64,000 bases of DNA from Glaciecola sp041380235 (GCF_041380235.1 NZ_JBGIYY010000006.1:156266-220265), one strand, 5' to 3'. Positions 26,746-36,482 are shown, numbered from the stretch's first letter. The notes: generated by a model not told the origin, from the sequence alone. Numbers and translations are program-made.

Positions 26746-28695
26746 ATGAAAACGTCTTACACCAAACGCCAGACAATATTAACACTTTCCTCAATATCGG
26801 GCTTCTTCTTGGTGGGTATAATGGGAATGATATTGATCATGGTGCTGACGTCTGTAAAAGAGCTCAACGACGATAAAATGCAGCCAAAAGCAAAGAGTGG
26901 AGTACTCAATCTCAGCTCAATTATGTTTAAAGAAGGCCGCGCCATAGCATTGTCTGGGGAGTGGGACTTTTATTGGAATGAGTTATTAAGCCCCGCACAA
27001 ATTACAAGCAAGCAAAACGAAAGTGCACAGATATCGGTACCGGGCACATGGGTAGACATTAGCATTAACAGCGCGAAGGGAGACAACATTAAACTCCCGA
27101 AACATGGCTATGGCACATATCATCTTGAAGTAAGCTTAGATAAAGAATATGACGATCTCGCTTTACTGCTGCCTCGTATTGGCAGTGCCTCGAAGATATT
27201 TGTTAATGATACTTTATTAGTTGACGCAGGCGTGGTTGCAACTAGCAAAGTAGATACCAAAATGGCCTATAGTGAAGGTGTATATAACTTAGCCCTGCCT
27301 AGCGACTCCTTTAGCATAACAATGCAAGTCGCTAACTTTGATTCATATTGGGGAGGGCTCTGGGAGCCTTTGAGATTAGGCTTTACAAAGACTCTGCATG
27401 AAAGACAATATCGTAAAACTGTGCAAGTCGTCTTTTTTGCTGGCATTTTTTTTACGGTTTGCGTATTCAATCTTATTCAATTTTCGTTACGTCCGACAAG
27501 CATACAACCCTTCCTAATTGCCCTTACATCCTTTGCATTTTGTGTACGCGAAGTCGAGGCCTCTGGTATTTTAGGGGTATCACAGGTGCTTGATATCAGC
27601 GTAAGCGCGGGAATTAAAATCAGTTATCTGACCTTTTATGCAGTTGTCACGCCGATTGTTTTGTATTTCTATTTGAACTTCAAGCAAGATTTCAAACGTG
27701 GCCTGGTTTATTTAATATGCGCCGTCTCGCTGATAATGAGTCTTTTTGTTGTGTTAACTACGCCTGATATCTTTACAAACAGTGTATTTGGCTTTCAAAT
27801 TTTTTCACTAAGCGTGCTGCTATATGTAATGTATGGGATGTTACAAGCGTTACTAAATAAGCGCAAAAATGCCCCGATCTTGTTTTTGGGAACATTATGT
27901 TTAAGCGGTTTACTCCTGCATGATTTATTGATTGGGCTTGGCTTATTAAACTCCATACAATTAGCGAGTTTTGGCCTAGTGGCGTTTATTATGTGTCAAA
28001 ACTATACGACCTATCTGTATTTCATTAATGCTGGTCAAGAAAATAAAGCGCTCAATATCATGCTAGCTTCACAAAATAAATCGCTTGAGTCACTGAGTGG
28101 CTCTCTTGAAAAGCAAATTGATGAAAGAACCAAAGAGCTGGAAAACGCAAACCTGCAGCTTTCAAAATTAGTCAATGAAGACCCTCTCACCGGTTTATTG
28201 AATCGTCGAGGGATCATGACTTACTTGCAACAACAGGAAGCCTTGTTTAAAAGCGAAGATATTCCGTTTTGCATTTTACTGGTAGATTTCGACAATTTTA
28301 AGCAATTAAATGACTCTCTCGGACATGACATTGGCGACCAAGTACTAGTCGCTGGTGGTAGCATTATGCAAAATATCATCAAAGATATTGGTGTCGCGGG
28401 GCGATGGGGCGGCGAAGAGTTTTTGTTAGTAGCGGGTAATGTTGAAATTACTGAAGCTTATGAGATAGCAGAAAAATTACGCTTAAGCGTCGCAAAAAAT
28501 CTATCAGAGCAAATTAAAACAGACATCAGCATCACTGTCGGCGTATCGCAATTTTATGCCATAGATGGGATACATGGTTGCTTGAAAAGAGCAGACGAAG
28601 CCATGTATCAAGGAAAAAGAGAGGGTCGAGATACCGTTATCAAAGACTCATACAAATCGATGACAAGGCAAGCACCAAGACCCCCTCCTCGCTAG
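26746..28695 (+). CDS. 7TMR-DISM diguanylate cyclase without I-site
   Basis: The protein has 649 residues. Helix 1 (about 12-36) is followed by a periplasmic jelly-roll-like domain (about 50-215, with GEWDFYW and VPGTWVD as in 7TMR-DISMED2), seven membrane helices (about 225-425), a coiled coil (about 430-475) and a GGDEF domain with GGEEF at 555-559. The position of the RxxD inhibitory site, five residues before the motif, holds no such sequence, so product feedback is probably absent. The last residues (RQAPRPPPR) form a proline/arginine tail. The periplasmic fold suggests carbohydrate sensing, which is inference. Confidence 0.9.
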   Translation: MKTSYTKRQTILTLSSISGFFLVGIMGMILIMVLTSVKELNDDKMQPKAKSGVLNLSSIMFKEGRAIALSGEWDFYWNELLSPAQITSKQNESAQISVPGTWVDISINSAKGDNIKLPKHGYGTYHLEVSLDKEYDDLALLLPRIGSASKIFVNDTLLVDAGVVATSKVDTKMAYSEGVYNLALPSDSFSITMQVANFDSYWGGLWEPLRLGFTKTLHERQYRKTVQVVFFAGIFFTVCVFNLIQFSLRPTSIQPFLIALTSFAFCVREVEASGILGVSQVLDISVSAGIKISYLTFYAVVTPIVLYFYLNFKQDFKRGLVYLICAVSLIMSLFVVLTTPDIFTNSVFGFQIFSLSVLLYVMYGMLQALLNKRKNAPILFLGTLCLSGLLLHDLLIGLGLLNSIQLASFGLVAFIMCQNYTTYLYFINAGQENKALNIMLASQNKSLESLSGSLEKQIDERTKELENANLQLSKLVNEDPLTGLLNRRGIMTYLQQQEALFKSEDIPFCILLVDFDNFKQLNDSLGHDIGDQVLVAGGSIMQNIIKDIGVAGRWGGEEFLLVAGNVEITEAYEIAEKLRLSVAKNLSEQIKTDISITVGVSQFYAIDGIHGCLKRADEAMYQGKREGRDTVIKDSYKSMTRQAPRPPPR

Positions 28696-29008
28696 CTTCC
28701 TGCTCGTTTACTGAATAAGGTCTACCTGGTCACTGGCGGTATCGCTTTGCAATCCGAAGTGCCCAAGTGTGTATGTATAAGCTAAAGCAGAAGGTAAGAC
28801 CAATCTATAGTACTTTGTTGCGTGAGTGAGAAGTGAAATTCAATATATTCTGAAAGTGTAGTGTTACAAACTAAAAAAATGCAATATGTGACACGTGCAC
28901 CAGCCATATATTTACCGAACGTTTAAGCAAAAAAGGGCTTACAATTTTCATTGTAAACCCTTTTTTAATTTTATTAATTATGCAACGCATATAAGCGCTG
29001 CTACATAA
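28696..29008. other. Convergent intergenic region, 313 bp
   Basis: This gap holds the bidirectional terminator at 28929-28966 and no coding frame that I can support. Confidence 0.7.
28929..28966. terminator. Bidirectional intrinsic terminator
   Basis: Arms 28929-28944 and 28951-28966 pair over 16 bases with one mismatch around a 6-base loop. The stem starts with six A and ends with six T, so each strand has GGG/CCC pairs followed by a T-run. It sits between the convergent cyclase (plus) and lipoprotein (minus) genes and can stop both. Confidence 0.9.
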
Positions 29009-31330
29009 TTATTGAGCGGTAATGACAACGTTATCGAAATACGCTGTCACGCTACAGCCATTAACTGCGCCACAAACAGGTTGTAGTGTTAATGATACAC
29101 CCCACTCTGGATTGTCACCTACTGTTACATCAAAGCTATAGTTCTGCCAGTCAGCAGTCGGAACGGTTGTAGTCAGAGGGTCAGTTTTGCTAACACCTGC
29201 GGGCGATTCAGTTAAAAGCTGCGCAGTGACTACACCACCATCGGCGGCCATACCTTTCATATCAAATGAAACGGTTAGCGCTTGCCCAGCAGCTATTTCG
29301 CCTTCACCTATACGGTCTTGCTTGATGAATGGGTTTTGAGCTTCTGGAGCAACTATTTTTACTAAATAGGTGCCCATATCGTCGAGCTCAACAGCGATAT
29401 CAGCGCCTTCAGCAAGCCAACCATCAAGATTGCCGCTCTCAAATCCACCGTTGGTTACTAAGCCTGTATTGCCAACATCAGCAACACCACCGGTAGGACC
29501 GTCGCCAGCACCGCCACCATTAGCACCAAATCCAGTGCCATCTCTGAAGATCTTAACATTATCAAGTCTAAAGACGATGCCATTAGCGCCTCCAGTAAAT
29601 TCAGGGAAAACCATCACTAGATCAATAGCAGATTGGTCTAATGTGCCGGCTAAATCAGATAAATTAAAGGTATAGGTTTGCCACACGCCTACTTCTGGGG
29701 CTGAGTGACCTTGATTAGCATCAGTTAAAGGAAGCTGTATAAATTGTCCACCATTAGCGTTACTTTCAATTTTCAGGAAAAACGCTTGTGCGCCAGCGGG
29801 GCCATTTTGGACCAGTTTCAGATCAAACTGCAACACCCCTGTAGCGGTAAAGGCAGACGCGTCGAACGGCATACCGCCAACTGCTCCATCTACTTCACGT
29901 GTTGTAAAACCTGCAACGGTGCCACCAGCGGTGTCTATAGTGAACTCCATGACTTCAGCTCTTGTCGCATCTCCATCTGTAACAACTTGACCTGTAGTAG
30001 TCGCATTACAGCATAACCAAGAAGCCCAATCAGCACGCTCAGCAGTATCAAAAAGGCTTATTGCTTCGTCTACAGGAGCGCCAGCGGGCGGAGGAGGTGG
30101 AGGTGGAGCTGATGCACCGTCTTCTAAGATTTTTACATTATCTAACTTGAAGACTATGCCATTAGCGGCACCTGAAAATAATGGGAAAACCATGACCAAA
30201 TCAATAACGGATTGGTCTAACGAGCCACCTAAATCAGATAAATTAAAAGTATAAGTTTGCCATACGCCAACTTCTGGTGCGGCGTGCCCTTCATTGGCAT
30301 CTGTCAAAGGAAGCTCAATAAATCCAGCGCCGGGGTTGCTTTCAATCTTTATAAACCACGGTTGAGCACCAGCCGCACCATTTTGGACAAGTTTAAGATC
30401 GAACTGCAGTACACCTGTAGCAGTAAAGGCAGAAGCATCGAATGGCATACCGCCAACTGCACCATCAGCTTCGCGAGTAGTAAAACCAGCAACAGTGCCA
30501 CCAGTAGTGTCTATTGTGAACTCCATCACTTGGTCTTTACTTACATCTTCGTCAGTAACAAGTTGACCCGTGGTAGTAGCATTACAGCATAACCAAGAAG
30601 CCCAGTCAGCACGCTCAGCATCTTCAAAAATACTTAAGGCTACGTTTTCTGGCGCTGCGGTAACCACAATAGTAAAGGTTTGTGCAGTGGCATCAGTGCC
30701 ATCGCTTACCGATAATTCAACTGGGTAGTCACCGGCCATATCTGGCGTACCTGATAACACGCCAGTCGCGACATCAAAATTAGCCCATGTAGGCAAGGTG
30801 ACAGAAGAGAAGCTTAAGGTATCGTTAGCATCAACATCAGTCGCGGTAAGCGTATAACTGTAAGTTGCGCCAACGGTAGCCATTGTAAGGCCCATGCTAG
30901 TGATGGTTGGTGCTGTATTTGGCACAACTACTGCCGCGACCACAATTGTGAATGTTTGCGTAACTGTATCTGTGCCGTCGGTGACACTTAGTACAACTGC
31001 GCTATCACCAACATCTGCTGTAGCAGGAGTACCAGTTAATGCACCCGTTGCTGCATCAAATGCTAACCATGCAGGAAGCGTTGGGGCCGATAATGTTAAA
31101 GTGTCACCATCTGCATCAGTAGCCGTAAAAGTATAGGTATATGCCTCGCCTTCAGTAGCAACAGTAACGCTAGTTGATGTAACAGCAGGTGCTACATTAG
31201 CCGGCGGTGGTGGCGGTGGCGGTGGTGGCTCATCATCGTTGTCCGAACCACAAGCCGAAACCAGCATAACAGTCATCGCTGCTAGCAAGATTCGTTTAGA
31301 TATTTTTTTGGTAAAAGCAGAACTCATCAT
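29009..31330 (-). CDS. Multidomain surface lipoprotein with Ig-like and carbohydrate-binding-like modules
   Basis: The protein has 773 residues. A lipobox LVSAC at about residues 23-27 is followed by GSDNDDE and a Pro9 spacer, so it is lipid-anchored with an acidic +2 region. Two putative-Ig (He_PIG) domains occupy about 45-225, recognisable by YTFTATDADGD and LTGTPATAD-type motifs. Two near-identical modules of about 190 residues follow, each starting AERADWASWLCCNATTTGQ and ending in LDNVKI, separated by another Pro7 linker. A Gly-rich linker leads to a C-terminal CBM4/9-like jelly roll (LVTNGGFESGNLDGW ... YFDNVVITAQ). It is likely a glycan-binding surface protein. No catalytic domain is seen. 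Confidence 0.85.
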   Translation of the reverse strand: MMSSAFTKKISKRILLAAMTVMLVSACGSDNDDEPPPPPPPPPANVAPAVTSTSVTVATEGEAYTYTFTATDADGDTLTLSAPTLPAWLAFDAATGALTGTPATADVGDSAVVLSVTDGTDTVTQTFTIVVAAVVVPNTAPTITSMGLTMATVGATYSYTLTATDVDANDTLSFSSVTLPTWANFDVATGVLSGTPDMAGDYPVELSVSDGTDATAQTFTIVVTAAPENVALSIFEDAERADWASWLCCNATTTGQLVTDEDVSKDQVMEFTIDTTGGTVAGFTTREADGAVGGMPFDASAFTATGVLQFDLKLVQNGAAGAQPWFIKIESNPGAGFIELPLTDANEGHAAPEVGVWQTYTFNLSDLGGSLDQSVIDLVMVFPLFSGAANGIVFKLDNVKILEDGASAPPPPPPPAGAPVDEAISLFDTAERADWASWLCCNATTTGQVVTDGDATRAEVMEFTIDTAGGTVAGFTTREVDGAVGGMPFDASAFTATGVLQFDLKLVQNGPAGAQAFFLKIESNANGGQFIQLPLTDANQGHSAPEVGVWQTYTFNLSDLAGTLDQSAIDLVMVFPEFTGGANGIVFRLDNVKIFRDGTGFGANGGGAGDGPTGGVADVGNTGLVTNGGFESGNLDGWLAEGADIAVELDDMGTYLVKIVAPEAQNPFIKQDRIGEGEIAAGQALTVSFDMKGMAADGGVVTAQLLTESPAGVSKTDPLTTTVPTADWQNYSFDVTVGDNPEWGVSLTLQPVCGAVNGCSVTAYFDNVVITAQ
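29538..30630 (-). repeat. Intragenic tandem duplication, about 576 bp period
   Basis: Two in-frame copies (about 30117-30630 and 29538-30050) of a roughly 514-bp module lie inside the lipoprotein gene, joined by a Pro-rich linker. They differ by many synonymous changes and one codon of length (GAGFI against GGQFI), so the duplication is not brand new but selection has kept the protein. Confidence 0.85.
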
Positions 31331-31928
31331 TTTTCCCCGAAAGAGTATTATTTATCGTCTGATATCAAACACTGCATGTCTGCGGCACGTAACCTTTGTG
31401 CGAGACTTACTTTGATATTTGGTACAGACCTTATTCATATTGAAAATAAGTAGCGTTGAGCTATTGGCTTTACATTTGTAAACAACCAATCAATTCCATT
31501 AACAACTTATTGACAATAATGGTTAAGGCCAATGTATAGAGATGTACATTTTCAACAACGAAAAAGCGTTTAGTTGGATTAATATGCGTTAAAGCGGGCC
31601 AAATCTGACGCTTTTTAACAAAGTTATCTTGATTGCACTAACCGCAATTGGATAATCCGAGCCGGCTTGTTAAGCAGGCAATAAGACAGGCGAGCCAAGC
31701 GATGTTGAGCGCTTACAGCTAGCCTGAGTGGGGATTAATTTATAAAACCTGATGGGACAATGTTTAAATCTTGTTATAGAAAAGCAAAGTTATAGTAAGA
31801 TATTCCGTCAGGAGTTGCACAAAAGAGTCTTCCAAGAAACTAAACGCGGCTTGAGTGCTAAAAATGTGGCTCTCGAAACAAAAGAAGCGGTAACGCTCTA
31901 ACATATCAACAGAAAGGGATTTGCTACG
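31331..31928. other. Divergent intergenic region, 598 bp
   Basis: This gap separates the lipoprotein (minus) from the alpha/beta hydrolase (plus). It is AT-rich near the lipoprotein start. I see no open frame, tRNA, known riboswitch or strong terminator. Confidence 0.6.
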
Positions 31929-34037
31929 ATGACCACCAAACAGCTCTGCCTATTGGCCCTGCTTTCCTTCACTTTGTTTACGCAAGCTCAAGTGATGCCA
32001 GAAAAAAACGCGACGCAATCGAGTATGGCCAGTAGCTATATTAACGACTATGTAAGTGAAGTAACAAATGTCGTTTGTCCCTTTAAAAATGACATCGATT
32101 ATGAGCAAGGCAGGGTGCGCTGTGGATTTATTACCGTACCAGAAAACCGAGAAGTATCAGACAGTCGTTTCATTCGTTTAGCCTTTACACAGATCGTCGC
32201 ACAAGCAAACCCAGCAAATATTGCCAGTGATAAAGATGTCGCATCTCAAACAGAGGACGACGCACCGGTTTTTAGAGAAGACCCCATTATGTACCTTACT
32301 GGAGGACCCGGTGCCGGTATGGAATATTACGTTGCGCGTTTTTTAGAGCACGAACTAAGCAAAACCCGCGATATATACATTCTCAATCAACGTGGCATCG
32401 GTGATTCTGAGGAGCTTTGCCCCTACTATATGGCAACTAGCCGTGAGTTGATCGTAGGGCAAACTTTGGCTGAGCAAGAACAACAAGACGCCCAACGCAT
32501 GCGAGATTGTTTTGAGGCTGCAGCTAATCGAGGCATTGATTTAAGCGCATACAACACGGTTGAAAACGCCAGAGACGTGCGCGCTCTGCGCCAAGCATTA
32601 GGCTTTGACTCTTGGAATGTATGGGGAATAAGCTACGGCAGTCATTTAGGACAAATGTTGGTCAATATTGACCCACAAGGTATACGCGCATTAGTACTCG
32701 ATGCCATCGTACCTAACGACTTAGTCGATTTACAACGTATTCACAGATATATAGCCAGAAACCATGCTCACATATTTGAAGAATGTGCCCGTCAAAATGC
32801 GTCCATTTGTGATGGCTTAGAAGACGCATTTTATGCTGCTGGCAACGCGCTTATCAATGACCCAATATTGGTAGACGCGATGGACAAAGAGCTTTTTCCT
32901 GCGGGCAAAGCCAATGTTTCCCCTTTACTTGTTGCGGGCGTTCCGTTTTCTATGCTTTATGAACAAGATTCGTACCCCGCCATTCCCGCAGTTATGCGCA
33001 GCTTAGTGGAGATGATTGAAACTCGTGATGCTGAAGTATTTCAAGTATTTGTTAGCGACTCAGACCTATTCGCGGGCATTTCTCAAGGTATGTACAATGC
33101 GATAACATGCAACGATGGATACGCCGCAGAACAAGCCAGAACAGCCGCCGAAGATTTGCAAGAAAGCTATGGTTTTACGCAAGGCCTATTCAGTGTTGAA
33201 GGTGCTCAACTCATGGCCGATACCTGCGTTGCAGCAGGGTTGTCGCCCCGCAGCCGCGAGCATTATCAATTAATTGAAAGCGATATTCCTACCTTGATTG
33301 TAAATGGTGATTGGGATCCAATTACGCCTAATGTACTTGCGCAGCGTATTGCACCCGGGTTTAGCAACGGCCGCTTAATTATTGTTCCATACGCAGGCCA
33401 TGGTCCGACCCGCTCGATGTCTGAATGCGCAACACAGGTGCTTACCGACTTTTTCGATGACCCTATTCAAGAACTCGAAAATTTAGATGCCTCTTGCCTC
33501 GAGAAAGGAGCAGAGCCGCCCGAATTTTTAGACTACGTGCAAACCCATATGCCCTTAAAGTTTGCAGCCAGAGCAATCGACAACCCAAAGCGTTTGTTCG
33601 TCCCAGCTTTGCTAGCTTCAACTCCTATTCTTTTCTCGCTTATTGGTTTTATTATGATTGCATGGGGAACCATCGCCAGACGCTTTAGTTCAAGCGCCGC
33701 TCCAGTGCCCGGTATTGGTCCAATAACGCCCCGGCTCACAACGCTTATTTCAGCCCTTGTTTTATTAATGGGCGTAAGTTTGGTGGGGGCTGGTCTAGGC
33801 GCCACTTTTGAGATCAGTGAAATCAGCATATTGGCCGGCTTTGCACCACCGGCTGGCATTGGCGCTTTGCTGGTAATGTTCGCAGGCTTGCTGGGAATAG
33901 CCAGCATACTTATCACCCTAAAAAGTCATCGGCAAAATGCATTAAGAAAACGAACACTTATTGGGCTTAATTTGATGGGGCTGTCTGCTGTTTTATTGAG
34001 TGTGACGTTTATCGTGTGGGGTATTACGCCATGGTAG
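31929..34037 (+). CDS. Alpha/beta hydrolase (proline iminopeptidase/TAP-like) with C-terminal membrane domain
   Basis: The protein has 702 residues with a signal peptide (about 1-20, ending TQAQ). An alpha/beta hydrolase of the tripeptidyl-aminopeptidase/proline iminopeptidase kind covers about 45-540: LTGGPGAG for the oxyanion hole, GISYGSH with Ser235, NGDWDP with Asp463, YAGHG with His491. The C-terminal 150 residues add four hydrophobic helices (about 560-700), which is unusual; the catalytic domain would face the periplasm. It probably removes N-terminal residues from peptides. The start ATG follows AGAAAGGGA. Confidence 0.87.
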   Translation: MTTKQLCLLALLSFTLFTQAQVMPEKNATQSSMASSYINDYVSEVTNVVCPFKNDIDYEQGRVRCGFITVPENREVSDSRFIRLAFTQIVAQANPANIASDKDVASQTEDDAPVFREDPIMYLTGGPGAGMEYYVARFLEHELSKTRDIYILNQRGIGDSEELCPYYMATSRELIVGQTLAEQEQQDAQRMRDCFEAAANRGIDLSAYNTVENARDVRALRQALGFDSWNVWGISYGSHLGQMLVNIDPQGIRALVLDAIVPNDLVDLQRIHRYIARNHAHIFEECARQNASICDGLEDAFYAAGNALINDPILVDAMDKELFPAGKANVSPLLVAGVPFSMLYEQDSYPAIPAVMRSLVEMIETRDAEVFQVFVSDSDLFAGISQGMYNAITCNDGYAAEQARTAAEDLQESYGFTQGLFSVEGAQLMADTCVAAGLSPRSREHYQLIESDIPTLIVNGDWDPITPNVLAQRIAPGFSNGRLIIVPYAGHGPTRSMSECATQVLTDFFDDPIQELENLDASCLEKGAEPPEFLDYVQTHMPLKFAARAIDNPKRLFVPALLASTPILFSLIGFIMIAWGTIARRFSSSAAPVPGIGPITPRLTTLISALVLLMGVSLVGAGLGATFEISEISILAGFAPPAGIGALLVMFAGLLGIASILITLKSHRQNALRKRTLIGLNLMGLSAVLLSVTFIVWGITPW

Positions 34038-34204
34038 ATGCAACTGCTGATGCGTAACCCTTGCCTTGTGTAAATTGCTGAATCATCAAAGCAGGCGGCC
34101 AAGAACAAAGTGAAACAGAGCAGAATGCAAAAGTTTAACTAGGCGAAAGAGCCGTCGCTGAAGCGGGAGCCGTTAGAGTTAATAAGCTTATAACCAGCCC
34201 TTTG

Positions 34205-35716
34205 TTAAAGTAGCGATGCCAAGAACTGTGTAAAAGGCACAATATCCTGCTTGACGCTGGCTGCTTCCAACGCTTGCATATATTCATCTCGCCGCTCAAC
34301 CGGCACAACTGTCCAAGGGTAACCACCTGAGGCCATCATTAAATTCATAATGAATCTGCCCATCCTACCATTACCATCAAAGTAAGGGTGAATGTAAACG
34401 AAAATGAAGTGCCCCAGCACCACTCTGGCTGCTGCATTTTCCTCTTCTGCGAGCAAGTCGAAGAGTGTCGGCATCATGTCGCGAACCGCGTCCCTATTAG
34501 GTGGTGTATGCATAGACTGGCGAATATAGACAGGCCCTGTTCTGTAACCAGCCAAGTCCGATTGTTTAATAATACCGGCGGCCACACTTGGGCCAAATAA
34601 GGCGAGATACCAATCGCTGTGCGTCTGTTCCAATACATCGCCAGGGTTCTTACCTTCTAATACCGCTAACACTGCTTTTTTAACTTCCTGAAACGCATCC
34701 CAGTAGCCTTTAGCGGCCATCGCATCTAAGTGTTTTTTACTTTCGTCTGAGCCTTCAGCCTGCCAGTTGCCAGAGCGAACCAGTTCAATCAATTCGCGAG
34801 TTACCCGATAGCCTTCAATGGACAGTGAGTGGAAGGCGTCTGTGACGTATTTGTCTTCCACTTCGGCCATGTAGGTTTCGATGTCGATGGTTTGGCTTGA
34901 TGCTGATGGAAAGTGCGCTATGGCAATTACGCGCATTTGGGCCCACATCAGCCGCATGCGGTTAACATAGGGTGACACATCACGACGACCAAAGCTCACC
35001 TGCACTTTCTCTGCGAAAGGGTCTTCTTCCTGCACTTTCAAATCGGCCGCTTGCATGCCCTTTAAGATATTGTCAGCGATCAAATCTCGGCCAATATTTC
35101 TAAAAGCCCCCACTAATCGGCCGGCAATCACACTGTGATTACCGGCGAGTAAAACGGACAATACATCGGATGCATCTGTCACCATCGATAAGGCAGTGCG
35201 CATTTGGATGGGCGCATTTTGAAACTGATTCGCCGAAGAATAAACAAGTGCTGCCGCTAAGCTGTAAACATTGAGCCCATCCAAGTTTTCAATGTATTCC
35301 GCAGCTGGCATGTTCAACCTGACATCAAAAATCGAGGTGTTGTACAGAAAGGCGGTGGGTTTATTATTGCCTTTTGGCGAGCGTACTAGCAATTGCTGCG
35401 GCACAGTTCTATCATCAATATGCAGATTAAGTGATTGCTCAGGTGACAGGCACCATGAACGGTCAAACCGCTGTGACAAATAAGCACCGCAAAAATCCCA
35501 AAAAGAGGTGTACCAAGACGTACTGTCTCCAGGCTTTTCATTTGGCATCGCCGGTATGTACCAGCCCCGGATAACTTCACGAATAAAGCCATGCTTCAAC
35601 AGCCGCTCTCGATGCACTCTGCTGAGTTGCTTTGACTGGATGGCAACAACCCCAGACTCTTGAAGCTGTTGTAATTGCTCAAGCGAATCTGCTAGTTTTT
35701 GTGATATATCATTCAT
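34205..35716 (-). CDS. Class II Fic-family protein
   Basis: The protein has 503 residues. The Fic core motif HPYFDGNGRMGR at 443-454 is complete for AMP transfer to hydroxyl groups. The inhibitory motif (S/T)xxxE(G/N) appears as SLSIEG at 297-302, before the Fic core, so this is a self-inhibited class II protein. Residues about 1-110 resemble a winged-helix/AbiEi-like domain (IQSKQLSRVHRERLLKHGFIREVIRGWYIP), a common N-terminal partner. Targets are unknown; roles as a toxin, housekeeping regulator or phage-response protein are possible. It lies next to an integrase scar, so it may be mobile. Confidence 0.9.
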   Translation of the reverse strand: MNDISQKLADSLEQLQQLQESGVVAIQSKQLSRVHRERLLKHGFIREVIRGWYIPAMPNEKPGDSTSWYTSFWDFCGAYLSQRFDRSWCLSPEQSLNLHIDDRTVPQQLLVRSPKGNNKPTAFLYNTSIFDVRLNMPAAEYIENLDGLNVYSLAAALVYSSANQFQNAPIQMRTALSMVTDASDVLSVLLAGNHSVIAGRLVGAFRNIGRDLIADNILKGMQAADLKVQEEDPFAEKVQVSFGRRDVSPYVNRMRLMWAQMRVIAIAHFPSASSQTIDIETYMAEVEDKYVTDAFHSLSIEGYRVTRELIELVRSGNWQAEGSDESKKHLDAMAAKGYWDAFQEVKKAVLAVLEGKNPGDVLEQTHSDWYLALFGPSVAAGIIKQSDLAGYRTGPVYIRQSMHTPPNRDAVRDMMPTLFDLLAEEENAAARVVLGHFIFVYIHPYFDGNGRMGRFIMNLMMASGGYPWTVVPVERRDEYMQALEAASVKQDIVPFTQFLASLL

Positions 35717-35768
35717 GTTCGCTCCAACTATTACTCGCGATACTGACCAGTTATCAATCGTTACCTCT

Positions 35769-35859
35769 AGGTTTTAGCGTTATATCATTTACAGGTTTTA
35801 CCGTCACTTCATTTATAGGTTTTAATGACTTATTATTTGTAGGCTTTAATGCTCATTAG
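35769..35859. repeat. Degenerate 24-bp tandem repeats upstream of the Fic gene
   Basis: Units 35769-35792, 35793-35816, 35817-35840 and a partial 35841-35859 all begin AGGTTTTA or AGGCTTTA and keep a period of exactly 24. They begin 52 bases upstream of the Fic start. On the minus strand one frame stays open through them (KP-x-N-x-x-T octapeptides) but has no start codon. Confidence 0.8.
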
Positions 35860-35942
35860 CTTGAAGAAGGCATACAAGAAACAGAGCTTTTCGGCTATAA
35901 GCCTTCCAAAAGGAGTACAGATTTATAACCGGCGAGCACTTC

Positions 35943-36185
35943 TTAAAAGTGATATAAATACGAAGCGACTTCTCCTTTAGTTAGGCGTTTGCCAGCGATG
36001 GCCGCAGGATATGTTTTGGCATAAGTTTTTTTGAGCTGTGTTTGTGTTACCTCCAAGTAGACTTGCGTGGTAGACAAATCAGCGTGCCCCAAGTATTCCT
36101 GAAGTTCACGACAATCAGCACCATTCTCAATCATATGTGTCGCTGCACTATGTCGAAACGCATTACAAGCCGCACCAACCTCTAT
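35943..36185 (-). pseudogene. Tyrosine recombinase/integrase C-terminal remnant
   Basis: The minus strand encodes the last part of a XerC/D-like integrase: FRHSAATHMIENGADCRELQEYLGHADLSTTQVYLEV, holding the HxxR-type box, the second His and the catalytic Tyr. The N-terminal two thirds are missing. The frame runs further upstream only because it is antisense to the lipocalin fragment. It marks an old mobile element or integration event next to the Fic gene. Confidence 0.85.
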
Positions 36186-36205
36186 TTGCGCCCAAGCAAC
36201 CGCGC

Positions 36206-36463
36206 AAACTAGTGACTCGCGATAGCGATGACAAAGCGATTGCAGAAGCCTACACTCCATACATAGGATATTTCGGTACTTACATTGTGGATTATGCTGC
36301 TATGACCATTACTCATCATATTGAAGGCGCAAAAATGCCAAATCGAGATGGCAGCTCTGCAGTACGTCCGTTTTATTTCAAAGAAGGCGATTTAGTTTTG
36401 GATTTTAAAGCGCCCTCTGGCATGCGGTTTTATCGTCGACTAACGCGCATTGAAAATTTTTAA
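36206..36463 (+). pseudogene. Lipocalin-like domain protein, N-terminus lost
   Basis: The plus strand encodes about 85 residues ending in a stop at 36463 that match the C-terminal half of the lipocalin-like (Lipocalin_5) family: YIGYFGTYIVDYAAMTITHHIEGAKMPN and LVLDFKAPSGMRFYRRLTRI. The upstream half is replaced by the integrase remnant on the other strand, so no proper start exists. The junction lies around 36180-36210. Confidence 0.75.
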
Positions 36464-36482
36464 GTCTAGCTAGTCAGAGTGT

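Noticed and set aside
35769..35859. CRISPR array
   Set aside because: The 24-bp units are directly adjacent with no spacers and there are no cas genes.
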